Source: Clostridiales bacterium (GTDB taxonomy: Bacteria > Bacillota > Clostridia > Christensenellales > Aristaeellaceae). From it: a stretch of DNA of 36,836 nt. The DNA lies in assembly GCA_015056325.1 (NCBI GenBank), contig SVGL01000024.1, positions 1 through 36,836 on the forward strand, given 5' to 3'. Both the position numbers and the translations under genes were made by a program. The notes under the pieces are model-generated. The model was not told the DNA's origin, did not search any database, and saw only the letters and a list, made by a program, of their open reading frames with translations. This document shows, piece after piece, positions 1 to 5,608 of the stretch (the stretch's first letter is position 1; every line of letters starts with the position of its first letter).

Positions 1-81
1 ACGCAGATCCCGCTGGGGATGCAGTCCATGGTCAACTGGCTGCACTACACGCCTGCAGCAGAGGGGGCGGCCAGCGAATGA
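1..81 (+). CDS. C-terminal end of an unidentified phage-type protein (partial)
   Basis: Only the last 26 codons are inside the window, ending in TGA at 79-81. The tail contains MVNWLHY followed by an Ala/Glu-rich end. The stop overlaps the ATG of the next gene (ATGA at 78-81), which shows translational coupling in a compact rightward operon that runs on to the sigma-factor gene. Nothing in the fragment identifies its function; a phage replication or recombination protein would fit the neighbours but is a guess. Confidence 0.5.
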   Translation, partial: TQIPLGMQSMVNWLHYTPAAEGAASE

Positions 82-371
82 GCTACAACATCGGCGACTT
101 CGACACGGCAGTGCAGCTGCTCCGGTATATCGGAGGCATAGATAACCCCGATATTTCGGCCAGAATCGGCCATGTAAGCGTCCATGTCGAATGCAAGAGA
201 GTGGAACGACTTGCCCTGGCGGCGGCCCTCAGACAGGCCCACAGAGATGCAAACGGCCACGCTTTGCCGGTTGTGGTTCATCGCCGCAGCCGGGAGCCGT
301 GGTTGGTAACAATGGAGCTGACCGACCTGCTGCAGATCATCGGAAAGGGGCCTCCACCGTGCAAGGAATGA
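78..371 (+). CDS. Short PD-(D/E)XK nuclease-like phage protein (resolvase type)
   Basis: 97 aa. The core holds a likely D-x(n)-E-x-K nuclease motif: Asp25 in NPDI, then Glu38 and Lys40 in HVECKRVERL. It is followed by a pattern (A..QAHRDA, PVVVHRR, PWLVTMEL) that I know from small phage Holliday-junction-resolvase-like or PD-(D/E)XK endonucleases. Such proteins would cut or resolve branched DNA during phage replication. The usual N-terminal helix before the first Asp is short or replaced, so activity is uncertain. The ATG overlaps the upstream stop and the TGA overlaps the next ATG (368). The frame is open upstream to the window edge, so a longer start cannot be excluded. Confidence 0.6.
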   Translation: MSYNIGDFDTAVQLLRYIGGIDNPDISARIGHVSVHVECKRVERLALAAALRQAHRDANGHALPVVVHRRSREPWLVTMELTDLLQIIGKGPPPCKE

Positions 372-550
372 ACCCCGACCGTTATGTCGTGTATGACGTT
401 GTTCAGCTTGCAAAGAGTCGCAAGGCATACTTGCAAAGAGCTGTGAAAGCTGATGAGCCAATGCAATACTGCGCATACATTGCCGGAAACGGCCACTATT
501 TCAAGACAGAGGAAGAATTGACGAGGTACATCCAATGTCGGAAGAAATGA
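368..550 (+). CDS. Small unassigned phage-type protein, 60 aa
   Basis: The start is the ATG overlapping the previous stop (ATGA), although the frame is open further upstream to 191. The reading begins MNPDRYVVYDVV and ends with a basic tail (CRKK). It has a mixed alpha/beta look with a YFKTEEELTRYI segment, no membrane segment and no Cys cluster. I recognise no family. It overlaps the sigma-factor gene by 16 bases, so it is probably co-translated with it. A short regulatory or accessory role is only inference. Confidence 0.5.
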   Translation: MNPDRYVVYDVVQLAKSRKAYLQRAVKADEPMQYCAYIAGNGHYFKTEEELTRYIQCRKK

Positions 551-1239
551 ACGCTCTCGCAATGAAAGCCCAGAACGGGAACAGGAAAGCCCTGTTGCAG
601 TTGTGGCAGGGCGTTTCCCGGTTGGCATACAAAATAGCGATGCGGTACAAGCGCATTGCTGACCTAAATGGCGCGGTAGACACGGACGACCTTAAACAAT
701 GCGCTTTCCTAGGCTTCTATGAGGCCGTGCAGGGCTTCGACCCTCTGCAGGGATCATTTCCCTCTGTGCTGTCCTACGGTGTCAGGAGCGCATGCAGGAG
801 CGCTCTAGGGCTTACCGGCAGAGAACGAAAGGAACACTACACCGCCATAAGCCTAGATGCACCAATTCCCGGCACAGACGATCTCACCATTGCCGACACA
901 ATCCAGGATCCTGCATCTGCTGACGCCTTTGAACAAACAGAGCTGCGCCAGGACATAGAAAAGGCCCTGCACCGTCTGCCTGATGACATGGAAAGCATTA
1001 TCCGTCTGCATGACCTGGAAGGGCTCGGCCTGGAAGAAGCATCTGCAAAGGCTGGGCATGCAACAAATACGGGGCGTAAATTGCGCCGTAAGGGCTTCTA
1101 TAAGCTCAGGCAAGATAGATGTATCCGCGACCACGACCCATCTGTGCGCCTCATATACAAGGGATTCCGGGCATGGGATCGCGACTGGACTAGCGTTGTG
1201 GAAGAAGAAGCGTTCCGCAGAATCAGCCGCGGTTATTGA
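535..1239 (+). CDS. Phage-type RNA polymerase sigma-70 family factor
   Basis: 234 aa. Residues 9-40 look like sigma region 1.2/2.1. Residues 45-95 (VDTDDLKQCAFLGFYEAV, FDP, then SVLSYGVRSACRSAL) match region 2, the core-binding and -10-reading part. Residues 138-195 (IEKALHRLPDDMESIIRLHDLEGLGLEE, then RKLRRKGFYKLR) match region 4, the -35-binding helix-turn-helix. Proteins of this class often sit at the end of early phage operons and switch on late genes. A GAGGT ribosome site lies about 9 bases before ATG 535. It is the last gene of the rightward run and meets a leftward operon at the terminator near 1245-1266. Which promoters it serves is not visible. Confidence 0.75.
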   Translation: MSEEMNALAMKAQNGNRKALLQLWQGVSRLAYKIAMRYKRIADLNGAVDTDDLKQCAFLGFYEAVQGFDPLQGSFPSVLSYGVRSACRSALGLTGRERKEHYTAISLDAPIPGTDDLTIADTIQDPASADAFEQTELRQDIEKALHRLPDDMESIIRLHDLEGLGLEEASAKAGHATNTGRKLRRKGFYKLRQDRCIRDHDPSVRLIYKGFRAWDRDWTSVVEEEAFRRISRGY

Positions 1240-1244
1240 CAAAG

Positions 1245-1266
1245 AAAAAACCGGCAATTAAGCCGG
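1245..1266 (-). terminator. Rho-independent terminator for the leftward operon
   Basis: On the minus strand, CCGGC-TTAATT-GCCGG is followed by six T residues (A run 1245-1250 on plus). The hairpin overlaps the stop codon of the leftward 116-aa gene. It lies between converging transcripts; only the minus direction has a good U-tract. Confidence 0.7.
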
Positions 1267-1608
1267 GAAGAATCCATTCTTTTTTAGAACGTCGGGAACC
1301 TTTTTACTCTGCACATCCTCCGCATGCCAGTAATAGCTCATGAGGATGCGCCTGTCTGTCAGGTCATGAACCCCGTCGATAATGTTAAGCGCCAGCCCTG
1401 CCAGCATGGGCATGAGTCCCGCAGGGAGTTGACCGCCTTTCTCCTGCATCTTGATAGCGTCCCGGTTAAGCCGGAGAACCGCGACAGGGTCTGCAGGGAT
1501 CTCTCCCTTGATGATCTGCATGAAAGCCAGCAGAGAAGCCTTTTCGTCATTGTTGAGCTGTTCGACCTCTGCCCGGAGCTGGGACAGCATATCGGATTTG
1601 TTATGCAT
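1258..1608 (-). CDS. Unassigned phage/mobile-element protein, 116 aa
   Basis: The reading starts MHNKSDMLSQLRAEVEQL. An AAAGGA ribosome site lies about 10 bases before the ATG at 1608; a TTG two codons upstream is an alternative start. The N-terminal 45 residues are helical with coiled-coil character, then comes an Asp/Pro turn and a C-terminal helix pair (GLMPMLAGLALNIIDG). There are no Cys and no clear signal peptide. It is the last gene of a three-gene leftward operon beginning at 2138. I recognise no family. Location in a divergent RHH-controlled cassette suggests an accessory gene of the element. Confidence 0.55.
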   Translation of the reverse strand: MHNKSDMLSQLRAEVEQLNNDEKASLLAFMQIIKGEIPADPVAVLRLNRDAIKMQEKGGQLPAGLMPMLAGLALNIIDGVHDLTDRRILMSYYWHAEDVQSKKVPDVLKKNGFFPA

Positions 1609-1636
1609 TGTCAAAACATCCTTTCTGTGCTATAAT
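1608..1636 (+). promoter_or_regulatory. Plus-strand sigma-A-type promoter inside the start of the leftward gene
   Basis: TTGTCA (1608-1613), 17-base spacer, TATAAT (1631-1636). It points right, against the surrounding leftward operon, and overlaps the start codon of the 1258-1608 gene. No plus-strand protein gene follows, so it may drive the small RNA proposed at about 1643-1706. Confidence 0.45.
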
Positions 1637-1642
1637 CAATCA

Positions 1643-1706
1643 GCCATTCCGTGATGGCCTTGTCCCCGGTGGAAGCAGCTCGACCCTGCCGCCACCGGGG
1701 ATTTTC
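1643..1706 (+). ncRNA. Candidate antisense small RNA ending in a hairpin
   Basis: A transcript started by the 1608-1636 promoter would begin near 1643. It would soon meet a 9-bp stem CCCCGGTGG (1664-1672) / CCACCGGGG (1692-1700) with a 19-base loop, followed by ATTTTCTGTT. That gives about 60 nt complementary to the leader of the leftward 116-aa gene. The T tract is imperfect and the loop is large, so termination is uncertain. A pure intergenic hairpin with no transcript is the alternative. Confidence 0.3.
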
Positions 1707-1708
1707 TG

Positions 1709-1855
1709 TTATACTGCGATCAGGCCAACCAACACGGCCAACAGGGCCGCTATTACGGTTTCTGTCACGTCTTGCCGGATGGCGTCGCGCTTACGCTGTG
1801 CCTCAGCTCGTGCCTTTTCCTTGCGGATCATGGCGAGGTAGTAAGGGGAGTTCAT
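1709..1855 (-). CDS. Small single-pass membrane protein, 48 aa
   Basis: The start ATG at 1855 follows a G-rich site (GGGGGGAAGGC). The frame is open further upstream, but this is the only start with a ribosome site. The N-terminus is charged (MIRKEKARAEAQRKRDAIR) and the last 16 residues (VIAALLAVLVGLIAV) form one membrane helix, suggesting a tail-anchored peptide with a cytoplasmic basic helix. It is the second gene of the leftward operon. The size and topology would suit a holin-like, toxin-like or stress peptide, but nothing identifies it. Confidence 0.5.
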   Translation of the reverse strand: MNSPYYLAMIRKEKARAEAQRKRDAIRQDVTETVIAALLAVLVGLIAV

Positions 1856-1868
1856 GCCTTCCCCCCCC

Positions 1869-2138
1869 TTACTGGATGCTGAACCGCAGCGCGGTCTGCT
1901 TGCTGCTGTACTGCTCGTACAGACCATCGGCCTTTAGCTGGGCCGTATTGACGCGGCTGCTCTCGTATGCCGCGTAACGGATCGTGAATGCGCCAGCGGC
2001 GACTGCCTCAGCCTGCCGGGCGTCCATCTCTGCGATCAGTTCCGCCTTGATGGCGTCCGCCTGCTCCTGCAGGGCCTTGACCTCTGCCAGGATCTCTCTG
2101 TAAGTCCTGGCCTTGCTCTCCATGTCGTTGATGCTCAT
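1869..2138 (-). CDS. Small coiled-coil mobile-element protein, 89 aa
   Basis: The start ATG 2138 has AGGAGG about 10 bases upstream. Residues 5-45 form a Glu/Ala/Lys-rich helix (KALQEQADAIKAELIAEM). The C-terminal half has the pattern G-AFTIRYAAYESSRVNTAQLK then a tail ending RFSIQ. I know that arrangement from small proteins of Firmicutes phages and integrative elements (helix, beta-hairpin, S-R-hydrophobic-D/N-T, RRFSI-like end); their function is not established to my knowledge. It is the first gene of the leftward operon, about 150 nt downstream of the predicted start of transcription. Confidence 0.6.
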   Translation of the reverse strand: MSINDMESKARTYREILAEVKALQEQADAIKAELIAEMDARQAEAVAAGAFTIRYAAYESSRVNTAQLKADGLYEQYSSKQTALRFSIQ

Positions 2139-2293
2139 TCCGTGGGTACCTCCTTTTATTTTTCTGTCAGGGATTCGGGCAGGTTATTTAGCTCGTGTTC
2201 ACGGGGCTGCTGGGTGGTACCCGTCTATCCTTCCGGAGAGAGGCGTTTTACGTCGGTGGATCTCTCCACCGGCAACCTCTTGCCCTCCTGACA
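2139..2293 (-). other. Long 5' leader with a hairpin and a possible 16-codon ORF
   Basis: The predicted leftward transcript has a leader of about 155 nt. It contains a perfect 7-bp hairpin, CGGTGGA/TCCACCG (2254-2271), and near its 5' end AGGAGG followed by a TTG that opens a 16-codon frame ending in TAG. The frame runs through the hairpin, which could allow leader-peptide control. The rest shows no gene. The leader ORF is speculative. Confidence 0.25.
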
Positions 2294-2299
2294 GTATTG

Positions 2300-2328
2300 A
2301 TTATACTACTAACGTTAGTAGTTGTAAA
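2300..2328 (-). promoter_or_regulatory. Leftward promoter of the divergent cassette
   Basis: On the minus strand TTTACA (2328-2323), a 17-base spacer and TATAAT (2305-2300). The spacer is occupied exactly by the 18-bp palindrome 2305-2322 (sharing one base with the -10). It should drive the 89-aa, 48-aa and 116-aa genes and be shut off when the palindrome is bound. Confidence 0.7.
2305..2322. promoter_or_regulatory. Operator O1: perfect 18-bp palindrome
   Basis: ACTACTAACGTTAGTAGT is a perfect inverted repeat between the leftward -35 and -10. Arc/CopG-type RHH proteins bind such short TAGT-like half sites as tetramers, and an RHH gene lies 130 bases away. Direct binding is inferred from position and family. 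Confidence 0.65.
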
Positions 2329-2365
2329 GAGGTTTGGGCCATTTTCTTTGTATTCTCCGCTTTGC

Positions 2366-2383
2366 ACGAATAGCGTTATTAGT
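2366..2383. promoter_or_regulatory. Operator O2: degenerate copy of the palindrome
   Basis: ACGAATAGCGTTATTAGT matches O1 at 14 of 18 positions and keeps the central GCGTTA and the right half site. It lies 61 bp centre-to-centre from O1 and 25 bp from O3. It could be a weaker co-operative site or chance similarity. Confidence 0.4.
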
Positions 2384-2390
2384 TTTTGTT

Positions 2391-2408
2391 ACTTCTAACG
2401 GTAGTAGT
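2391..2408. promoter_or_regulatory. Operator O3: near-perfect copy of the palindrome
   Basis: ACTTCTAACGGTAGTAGT matches O1 at 16 of 18 positions. It covers the -35 position of the rightward RHH promoter, so binding here would repress the regulator's own gene. Confidence 0.6.
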
Positions 2409-2421
2409 AAAGCGGCCATTA

Positions 2422-2430
2422 TGATATAAT
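2422..2430 (+). promoter_or_regulatory. Extended -10 promoter of the RHH gene
   Basis: TGATATAAT is a TGn-TATAAT extended -10. No good -35 is visible at 17 bp, where operator O3 lies. A start near 2437 would leave a leader of only about 16 nt holding AGGAGG. Confidence 0.55.
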
Positions 2431-2452
2431 GAATGGTGAGGAGGTGCATATC

Positions 2453-2662
2453 ATGCCCAAGAAACAAACAGAATGGTCACGCAATTACAATGAAAAGGCA
2501 TACGACCGCCTTGCTATCACCGTCCCCAAGGGGCAAAAAGTCACCGTAGAGGCCGCTGCAAAGGCCGCAGGAGAATCTGTCAACCAATACACACAGCGCG
2601 CCCTGCTGGCCCGCATGGGGCTGGAAACGTGGCCCTCTATTGCGGAAGAACGCCGCGAATAA
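2453..2662 (+). CDS. Arc/CopG-type ribbon-helix-helix regulator, 69 aa
   Basis: ATG 2453 is preceded by AGGAGG with 8-base spacing. Residues 17-25 (YDRLAITVP) form the DNA-contacting beta strand, residues 27-40 helix A (KVTVEAAAKAAG), and residues 41-56 helix B (ESVNQYTQRALLARMG), the classic RHH layout. The N-terminus is basic. Proteins of this family dimerise and insert a beta ribbon into the major groove, usually repressing their own promoter. Palindromes in the shared divergent region fit this. It probably also represses the leftward operon. An antitoxin role is possible, but there is no partner toxin downstream; a terminator follows at once. Confidence 0.75.
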   Translation: MPKKQTEWSRNYNEKAYDRLAITVPKGQKVTVEAAAKAAGESVNQYTQRALLARMGLETWPSIAEERRE

Positions 2663-2668
2663 TCACAG

Positions 2669-2696
2669 AGCTGCCGTCGATTGATGGCAGCTTTTT
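2669..2696 (+). terminator. Terminator of the RHH gene
   Basis: AGCTGCC (2669-2675) / GGCAGCT (2686-2692), 10-base loop, then TTTTT. It starts 6 bases after the RHH stop codon. Confidence 0.8.
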
Positions 2697-2938
2697 GCAT
2701 ATCCCCAAACCGTCGCTGCGGGAACGGGATAACGGGAATATGGTTCACATGGAGGTTGACAGATAAAAAGTTAATCGCTTTTGCCAATGCGAAATGTTAT
2801 TTGTCTTACCCTTTAGCACCCTTGAATTTACCCTTTACTGACGCGGAACCGATGGACGCATAAAAACACAAAAATGGCAAATACTGTGGAATCAACGGGT
2901 TCAGCGCGATGTGAAGACACGCGAAATCATACCATGGA
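2697..2938. other. Intergenic stretch without a supported gene
   Basis: Plus-strand frames here are short and lack ribosome sites. The AT-richer part 2760-2860 could be remains of a coding 3' end such as an element integrase, but no motif supports that. Confidence 0.3.
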
Positions 2939-2973
2939 TGGGTGGAGGGTAATTCGAATCCCGCCACTTCGAC
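2939..2973 (+). other. tRNA/tmRNA 3'-end-like segment, candidate attachment site
   Basis: The segment GGGTGGAGGG...TTCGAATCCCGCCAC carries the TTCGAATCC signature of a T-loop and an interrupted inverted repeat (GTGG-A-GGG / CCC-G-CCAC), followed by ACTTCGAC. No matching 5' half (acceptor, D arm, anticodon) precedes it, so it is not a complete tRNA. A detached 3' end next to a strong terminator is what integration at a tRNA or tmRNA gene leaves behind. A chance T-loop match is possible. Confidence 0.3.
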
Positions 2974-2978
2974 GCTTG

Positions 2979-3011
2979 AAACCCTGTAATCTCAAAGGTT
3001 ACAGGGTTTTT
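2979..3011 (+). terminator. Strong rho-independent terminator
   Basis: AAACCCTGTAA (2979-2989) / TTACAGGGTTT (2999-3009), 11 perfect pairs, loop of 9, T run 3007-3011. No plus-strand protein gene lies just upstream, so it fits best as the terminator of a structural RNA gene whose 3' end lies at about 2973. Confidence 0.75.
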
Positions 3012-3085
3012 CTATGTCTATTTTTCTGTCCATATTGTTCATTTTGAACCCTTTTGTTTATCCTGTTGGGGTTCAAAACGGGGTT

Positions 3086-3111
3086 CAAAAAAACCGCCCC
3101 TTTCGGAGCGG
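3086..3111 (-). terminator. Terminator of the five-gene leftward module
   Basis: On the minus strand CCGCTCC-GAAA-GGGGCGG (3111-3094), one G-U pair, followed by seven T (A run 3087-3093). It lies 9 bases after the stop of the 3120-4001 gene. GNRA-like loop. Confidence 0.8.
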
Positions 3112-3119
3112 CTGACGAA

Positions 3120-4001
3120 TCAATCTTCGTCATGTTTGGCGATGCACTCATAATACTTCTTGACCTTGCCTTCGCCTGCATCTTTGTCATGGATGAAAGC
3201 CTTGGCCATATCAGCCCAGAAGTCTACCTTGTCCACGCCGTGCTTCTTGGCGACCTTGCAATAGTCGGTGTACAGGGCATTCATCACGGCATAGAATTCG
3301 ATGACCTTATTCTCGCCCTGGATGCCGAAGTTACCGGCGTACTGCTTGATCTCATTGAAAGGCCAACGCCCGCCAGTCTTGCCATCCTCGGACTTCATGC
3401 CCTTGACCCACTTTTCCGCTTCCTCGCGCGTGAGGCGTTCGCCATCATCTCCATCAGCATAGCCCATCATATAGGACTGCGGAGAAGATCGGCCCATGCT
3501 CATGCGGTCAGGGTTATAACGCCGACCATATAATCGCATGTCCTCACCACCCTCATCCCGGTTTTCACCAAAACCAATTCGGCGTTTGTCCTGATAGTCG
3601 CGGATGTTGACGATGTTGTGATCCCTCATTCGGGAGCCATCTTCCATGCCGGGGCGGTCAAGGTACGGGGGGATATGGGGGTCGGGCCACGGACGATAGG
3701 CGGATTCGTTGCCATCGTAGGTCATGCGGTTTCCGTCCTCATGCTCCATGTACCGTCCGAGATAGTCGCGTCTTCGGCGCATTTCGGGTGCATCCATGCC
3801 CATGTAGGTGCTGTGATCATTGCCCATGCGGCGGTCATCATCGTCCTCCATGTAGCGGCCCCGGCTGTCACGCTGACGCCGCATCTCAGGAGGATCCATC
3901 ATGGTCATCAGGCCGCCGTCCATGTAGCGGCCACGTCCGTCGCGCTGCTGGCCAGCTCTTGCCATCGCCATCATGCGCATACCGCTGGACATTTTGCCCA
4001 T
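3120..4001 (-). CDS. Repeat-containing phage/element protein with RGRYM motifs, 293 aa
   Basis: The start ATG 4001 is preceded by AAGGGGG. Residues 1-130 are low complexity, rich in Met, Arg, Asp and Tyr, with three copies of a unit built around RD-x-x-GRYM-D/E (about residues 20-27, 44-51 and 78-85), two preceded by D-x-PEMRR-x-RD. The C-terminal half (about 190-290) is ordinary folded sequence: EEAEKWVKGM, GRWPFNEIKQYA, FYAVMNALYTDYCKVAKKHGVD, FWADMAKAFI. I have met this two-part layout in gut Firmicutes phage and element proteins of unknown role. It is the last gene of a five-gene leftward unit. A structural or scaffold role is inference from context. Confidence 0.6.
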   Translation of the reverse strand: MGKMSSGMRMMAMARAGQQRDGRGRYMDGGLMTMMDPPEMRRQRDSRGRYMEDDDDRRMGNDHSTYMGMDAPEMRRRRDYLGRYMEHEDGNRMTYDGNESAYRPWPDPHIPPYLDRPGMEDGSRMRDHNIVNIRDYQDKRRIGFGENRDEGGEDMRLYGRRYNPDRMSMGRSSPQSYMMGYADGDDGERLTREEAEKWVKGMKSEDGKTGGRWPFNEIKQYAGNFGIQGENKVIEFYAVMNALYTDYCKVAKKHGVDKVDFWADMAKAFIHDKDAGEGKVKKYYECIAKHDED

Positions 4002-4013
4002 AGTGCTACCCCC

Positions 4014-4436
4014 TTACGCCACGCGGACCAGCACCAGGCTTGCCGCGTTGATGGTGATCTCAGTCGTGCCGACGTTGGCAAGGCCCACAGTGATGGACGC
4101 GCCGCAGGGGACGCGCACCAGCGCGGTGGTCGCCAGCTGCGCTACATCGTCCGCAGCGGCGATGGTCTCGGCCATGGTGGTTCCAGCCAGCGCCTCACCA
4201 TTGGTGGTGATTGCCAGGGTCGCATCCGTTGCGGCAACCGCCGACGTGACCTGAGCACCAACGCCTACCAGATAGACGCCGGGGCGGGAAATGAGGAACT
4301 GGCCGCTGCCGTCCTCATGGGTAAGCCAGCCGCCATTGCAGTGGCAGGAGCCGTTCGTGCGCGCCCGGGAACCGGGGAAAAGGACATTCGCGCCTGCTGC
4401 TACGGGTACAGGGATCGTTACATATGCGTTAATCAT
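4014..4436 (-). CDS. Beta-sandwich surface/decoration-like protein, 140 aa
   Basis: ATG 4436 has GAAAGGAG about 5 bases upstream. The sequence is rich in Ala, Thr, Val and Gly, with short alternating hydrophobic strands (VTIPVPVAAGANVLF, GQFLISRPGVYLVGVGAQV, ASITVGLANVG, INAASLVLVRV). That pattern resembles the jelly-roll (C1q/TNF- or BclA-like) domains of phage head fibres and exosporium proteins. No signal peptide. The gene is 12 bases from the next one. Trimerising surface decoration is my inference from the strand pattern; no catalytic motif is seen. Confidence 0.55.
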   Translation of the reverse strand: MINAYVTIPVPVAAGANVLFPGSRARTNGSCHCNGGWLTHEDGSGQFLISRPGVYLVGVGAQVTSAVAATDATLAITTNGEALAGTTMAETIAAADDVAQLATTALVRVPCGASITVGLANVGTTEITINAASLVLVRVA

Positions 4437-4456
4437 GCTTATCTCCTTTCAGAAAC

Positions 4457-4478
4457 AGGGGCGGATTTCTCCGCCCCT
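4457..4478 (-). terminator. Intercistronic hairpin, possible weak terminator
   Basis: AGGGGCGGA (4457-4465) / TCCGCCCCT (4470-4478), 9 perfect pairs, 4-base loop. It lies between the 249-aa and 140-aa genes. Downstream on minus is only GTTTC, so it may attenuate or protect mRNA rather than fully terminate. Confidence 0.45.
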
Positions 4479-4519
4479 TTGTGGTTGTGGGGAATGGCGG
4501 AGTGCCAAACTATCCCGAG

Positions 4520-5269
4520 TTATGCAAAGTTGTTGCAGCCGCCGTTGTAGCCGAACTGAACCGTGCCGTAGCCATTCAGCGGGAAGTTGATGGGAGTGGG
4601 AGGCTGCACAAGGTAGGCAGCGGTGGGGCAGTCATGGCCGGTGCGGCGCAGGATGGTGGCCACGTTGGCATCCATCGCAGCGGTGAGGTAAGCGTTCTGC
4701 GCGGCCTGAGAAGCAGCGTTCTGCAGCTCGGCGATCTTAGCGTCCTTTTCGCGCATCTCGCGGTTGACCTGGTAGTCCATCAGGGCGCGGAAGTTGGCGT
4801 TCTGGTTGTCGATCAGGTCGCGGGTGGTGGACTGGATCAGGTTGCGGGTGTCGCACGCCTGGGTGGCCATGTCGTAGCGCACCTGGGCGATGGCCGCGCG
4901 GTTCTCGCAGCAGCAGTCAGAGAGCTGATGAGAGAGGTCGCACAGCCCACGATCCACACCGTGGAAGCCGGTCATCAGGGAGTTGTTGAGGGCGTAGGTA
5001 GCGTCCGCGATACCCTGCTGGATAGCCGTGATGCCGCTGGTGATGTTGTTCAGTGCGAAGCCCTCGTTGATGTCAGCGCGGGTCGCCATGCCCTGCAGGC
5101 CAGCGCCGCCGCCGAAACCGCCAAAGCCGCCGCCCCAGCCGATGCCGCCGCCCAGCAGCGCGATCAGCAGGAGGATGCCCAGCCAGCCGCCGGAGCCGCC
5201 GCCGAACCAATCACCACCGTTGTTGTTGTCCTGGCCCATTGCGTAACCCATGGCAAAATTCTCGTCCAT
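4520..5269 (-). CDS. Gly-rich single-pass protein with coiled-coil stalk, 249 aa
   Basis: ATG 5269 has AAAGGAG 6 bases upstream. Residues 1-15 contain MGYAMGQDN; residues 18-60 are a Gly/Trp/Leu segment (GGWLGILLLIALLGGGIGWGG) that could cross or insert in a membrane. Residues 60-200 are long amphipathic helices with many Asn/Gln/Ala and a CCCE cluster near residue 120. The C-terminus is Pro/Asn/Gly-rich with CNNFA at the end. I have seen relatives in gut Firmicutes prophages annotated only as hypothetical. It is the central gene of the leftward module. A membrane-linked fibre or coil is a structural inference; function unknown. Confidence 0.6.
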   Translation of the reverse strand: MDENFAMGYAMGQDNNNGGDWFGGGSGGWLGILLLIALLGGGIGWGGGFGGFGGGAGLQGMATRADINEGFALNNITSGITAIQQGIADATYALNNSLMTGFHGVDRGLCDLSHQLSDCCCENRAAIAQVRYDMATQACDTRNLIQSTTRDLIDNQNANFRALMDYQVNREMREKDAKIAELQNAASQAAQNAYLTAAMDANVATILRRTGHDCPTAAYLVQPPTPINFPLNGYGTVQFGYNGGCNNFA

Positions 5270-5347
5270 AAAATACTCCTTTCTATCTTTTTCGTGATGT
5301 CACGAAAATGCTATATGTGCAGGGTGCGTGCACTCACCCGGGACACC

Positions 5348-5608
5348 TTATCGGATACCCAGCCGCTCAATGAGGGCCGGAATGGTCACGCCGCGCTTGG
5401 CGGCAAGGTTCTGAATGATGCCGGTCACCGCCTGCGGTGCGTTGCCGCTGATGATGTCCATCGCCTGCTTGACGGTGGGGTCCTGCTTGGCGAGTCCCGG
5501 CAGCACGTCCTGCGGGCGCTTACCGGCGCGGTATGCATCCATCAGGGTCTGCATGGTGTTATTCCTCGGATTCTGCTGGCTTTGCTTTCCGAACAGGCTG
5601 CTTGCCAT
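5348..5608 (-). CDS. Small helical protein of the virion-like module, 86 aa
   Basis: ATG 5608 is preceded by AAGGAG about 10 bases upstream. The first 20 residues are Gln/Asn/Ser-rich (KQSQQNPRNNTMQ). The rest is helical with DAYRAGKRPQDVLPGLAKQDPTVKQA, then QAVTGIIQNLAAKRGVTIPAL. It overlaps the upstream 133-aa gene by 50 bases. No enzyme motif. A capsid-associated or assembly peptide would fit the neighbours, but this is inference. Confidence 0.55.
   Translation of the reverse strand: MASSLFGKQSQQNPRNNTMQTLMDAYRAGKRPQDVLPGLAKQDPTVKQAMDIISGNAPQAVTGIIQNLAAKRGVTIPALIERLGIR

Noticed and set aside
2939..2973. A complete tRNA or tmRNA gene
   Set aside because: Only a T-loop-like 3' end is present; no acceptor 5' strand, D arm or anticodon arm can be folded upstream.
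2663..3190. Integrase remnant next to the putative attachment site
   Set aside because: Short frames on both strands (2681-2863, 2999-3190) look like noise; no R-H-R-Y recombinase motif is visible.
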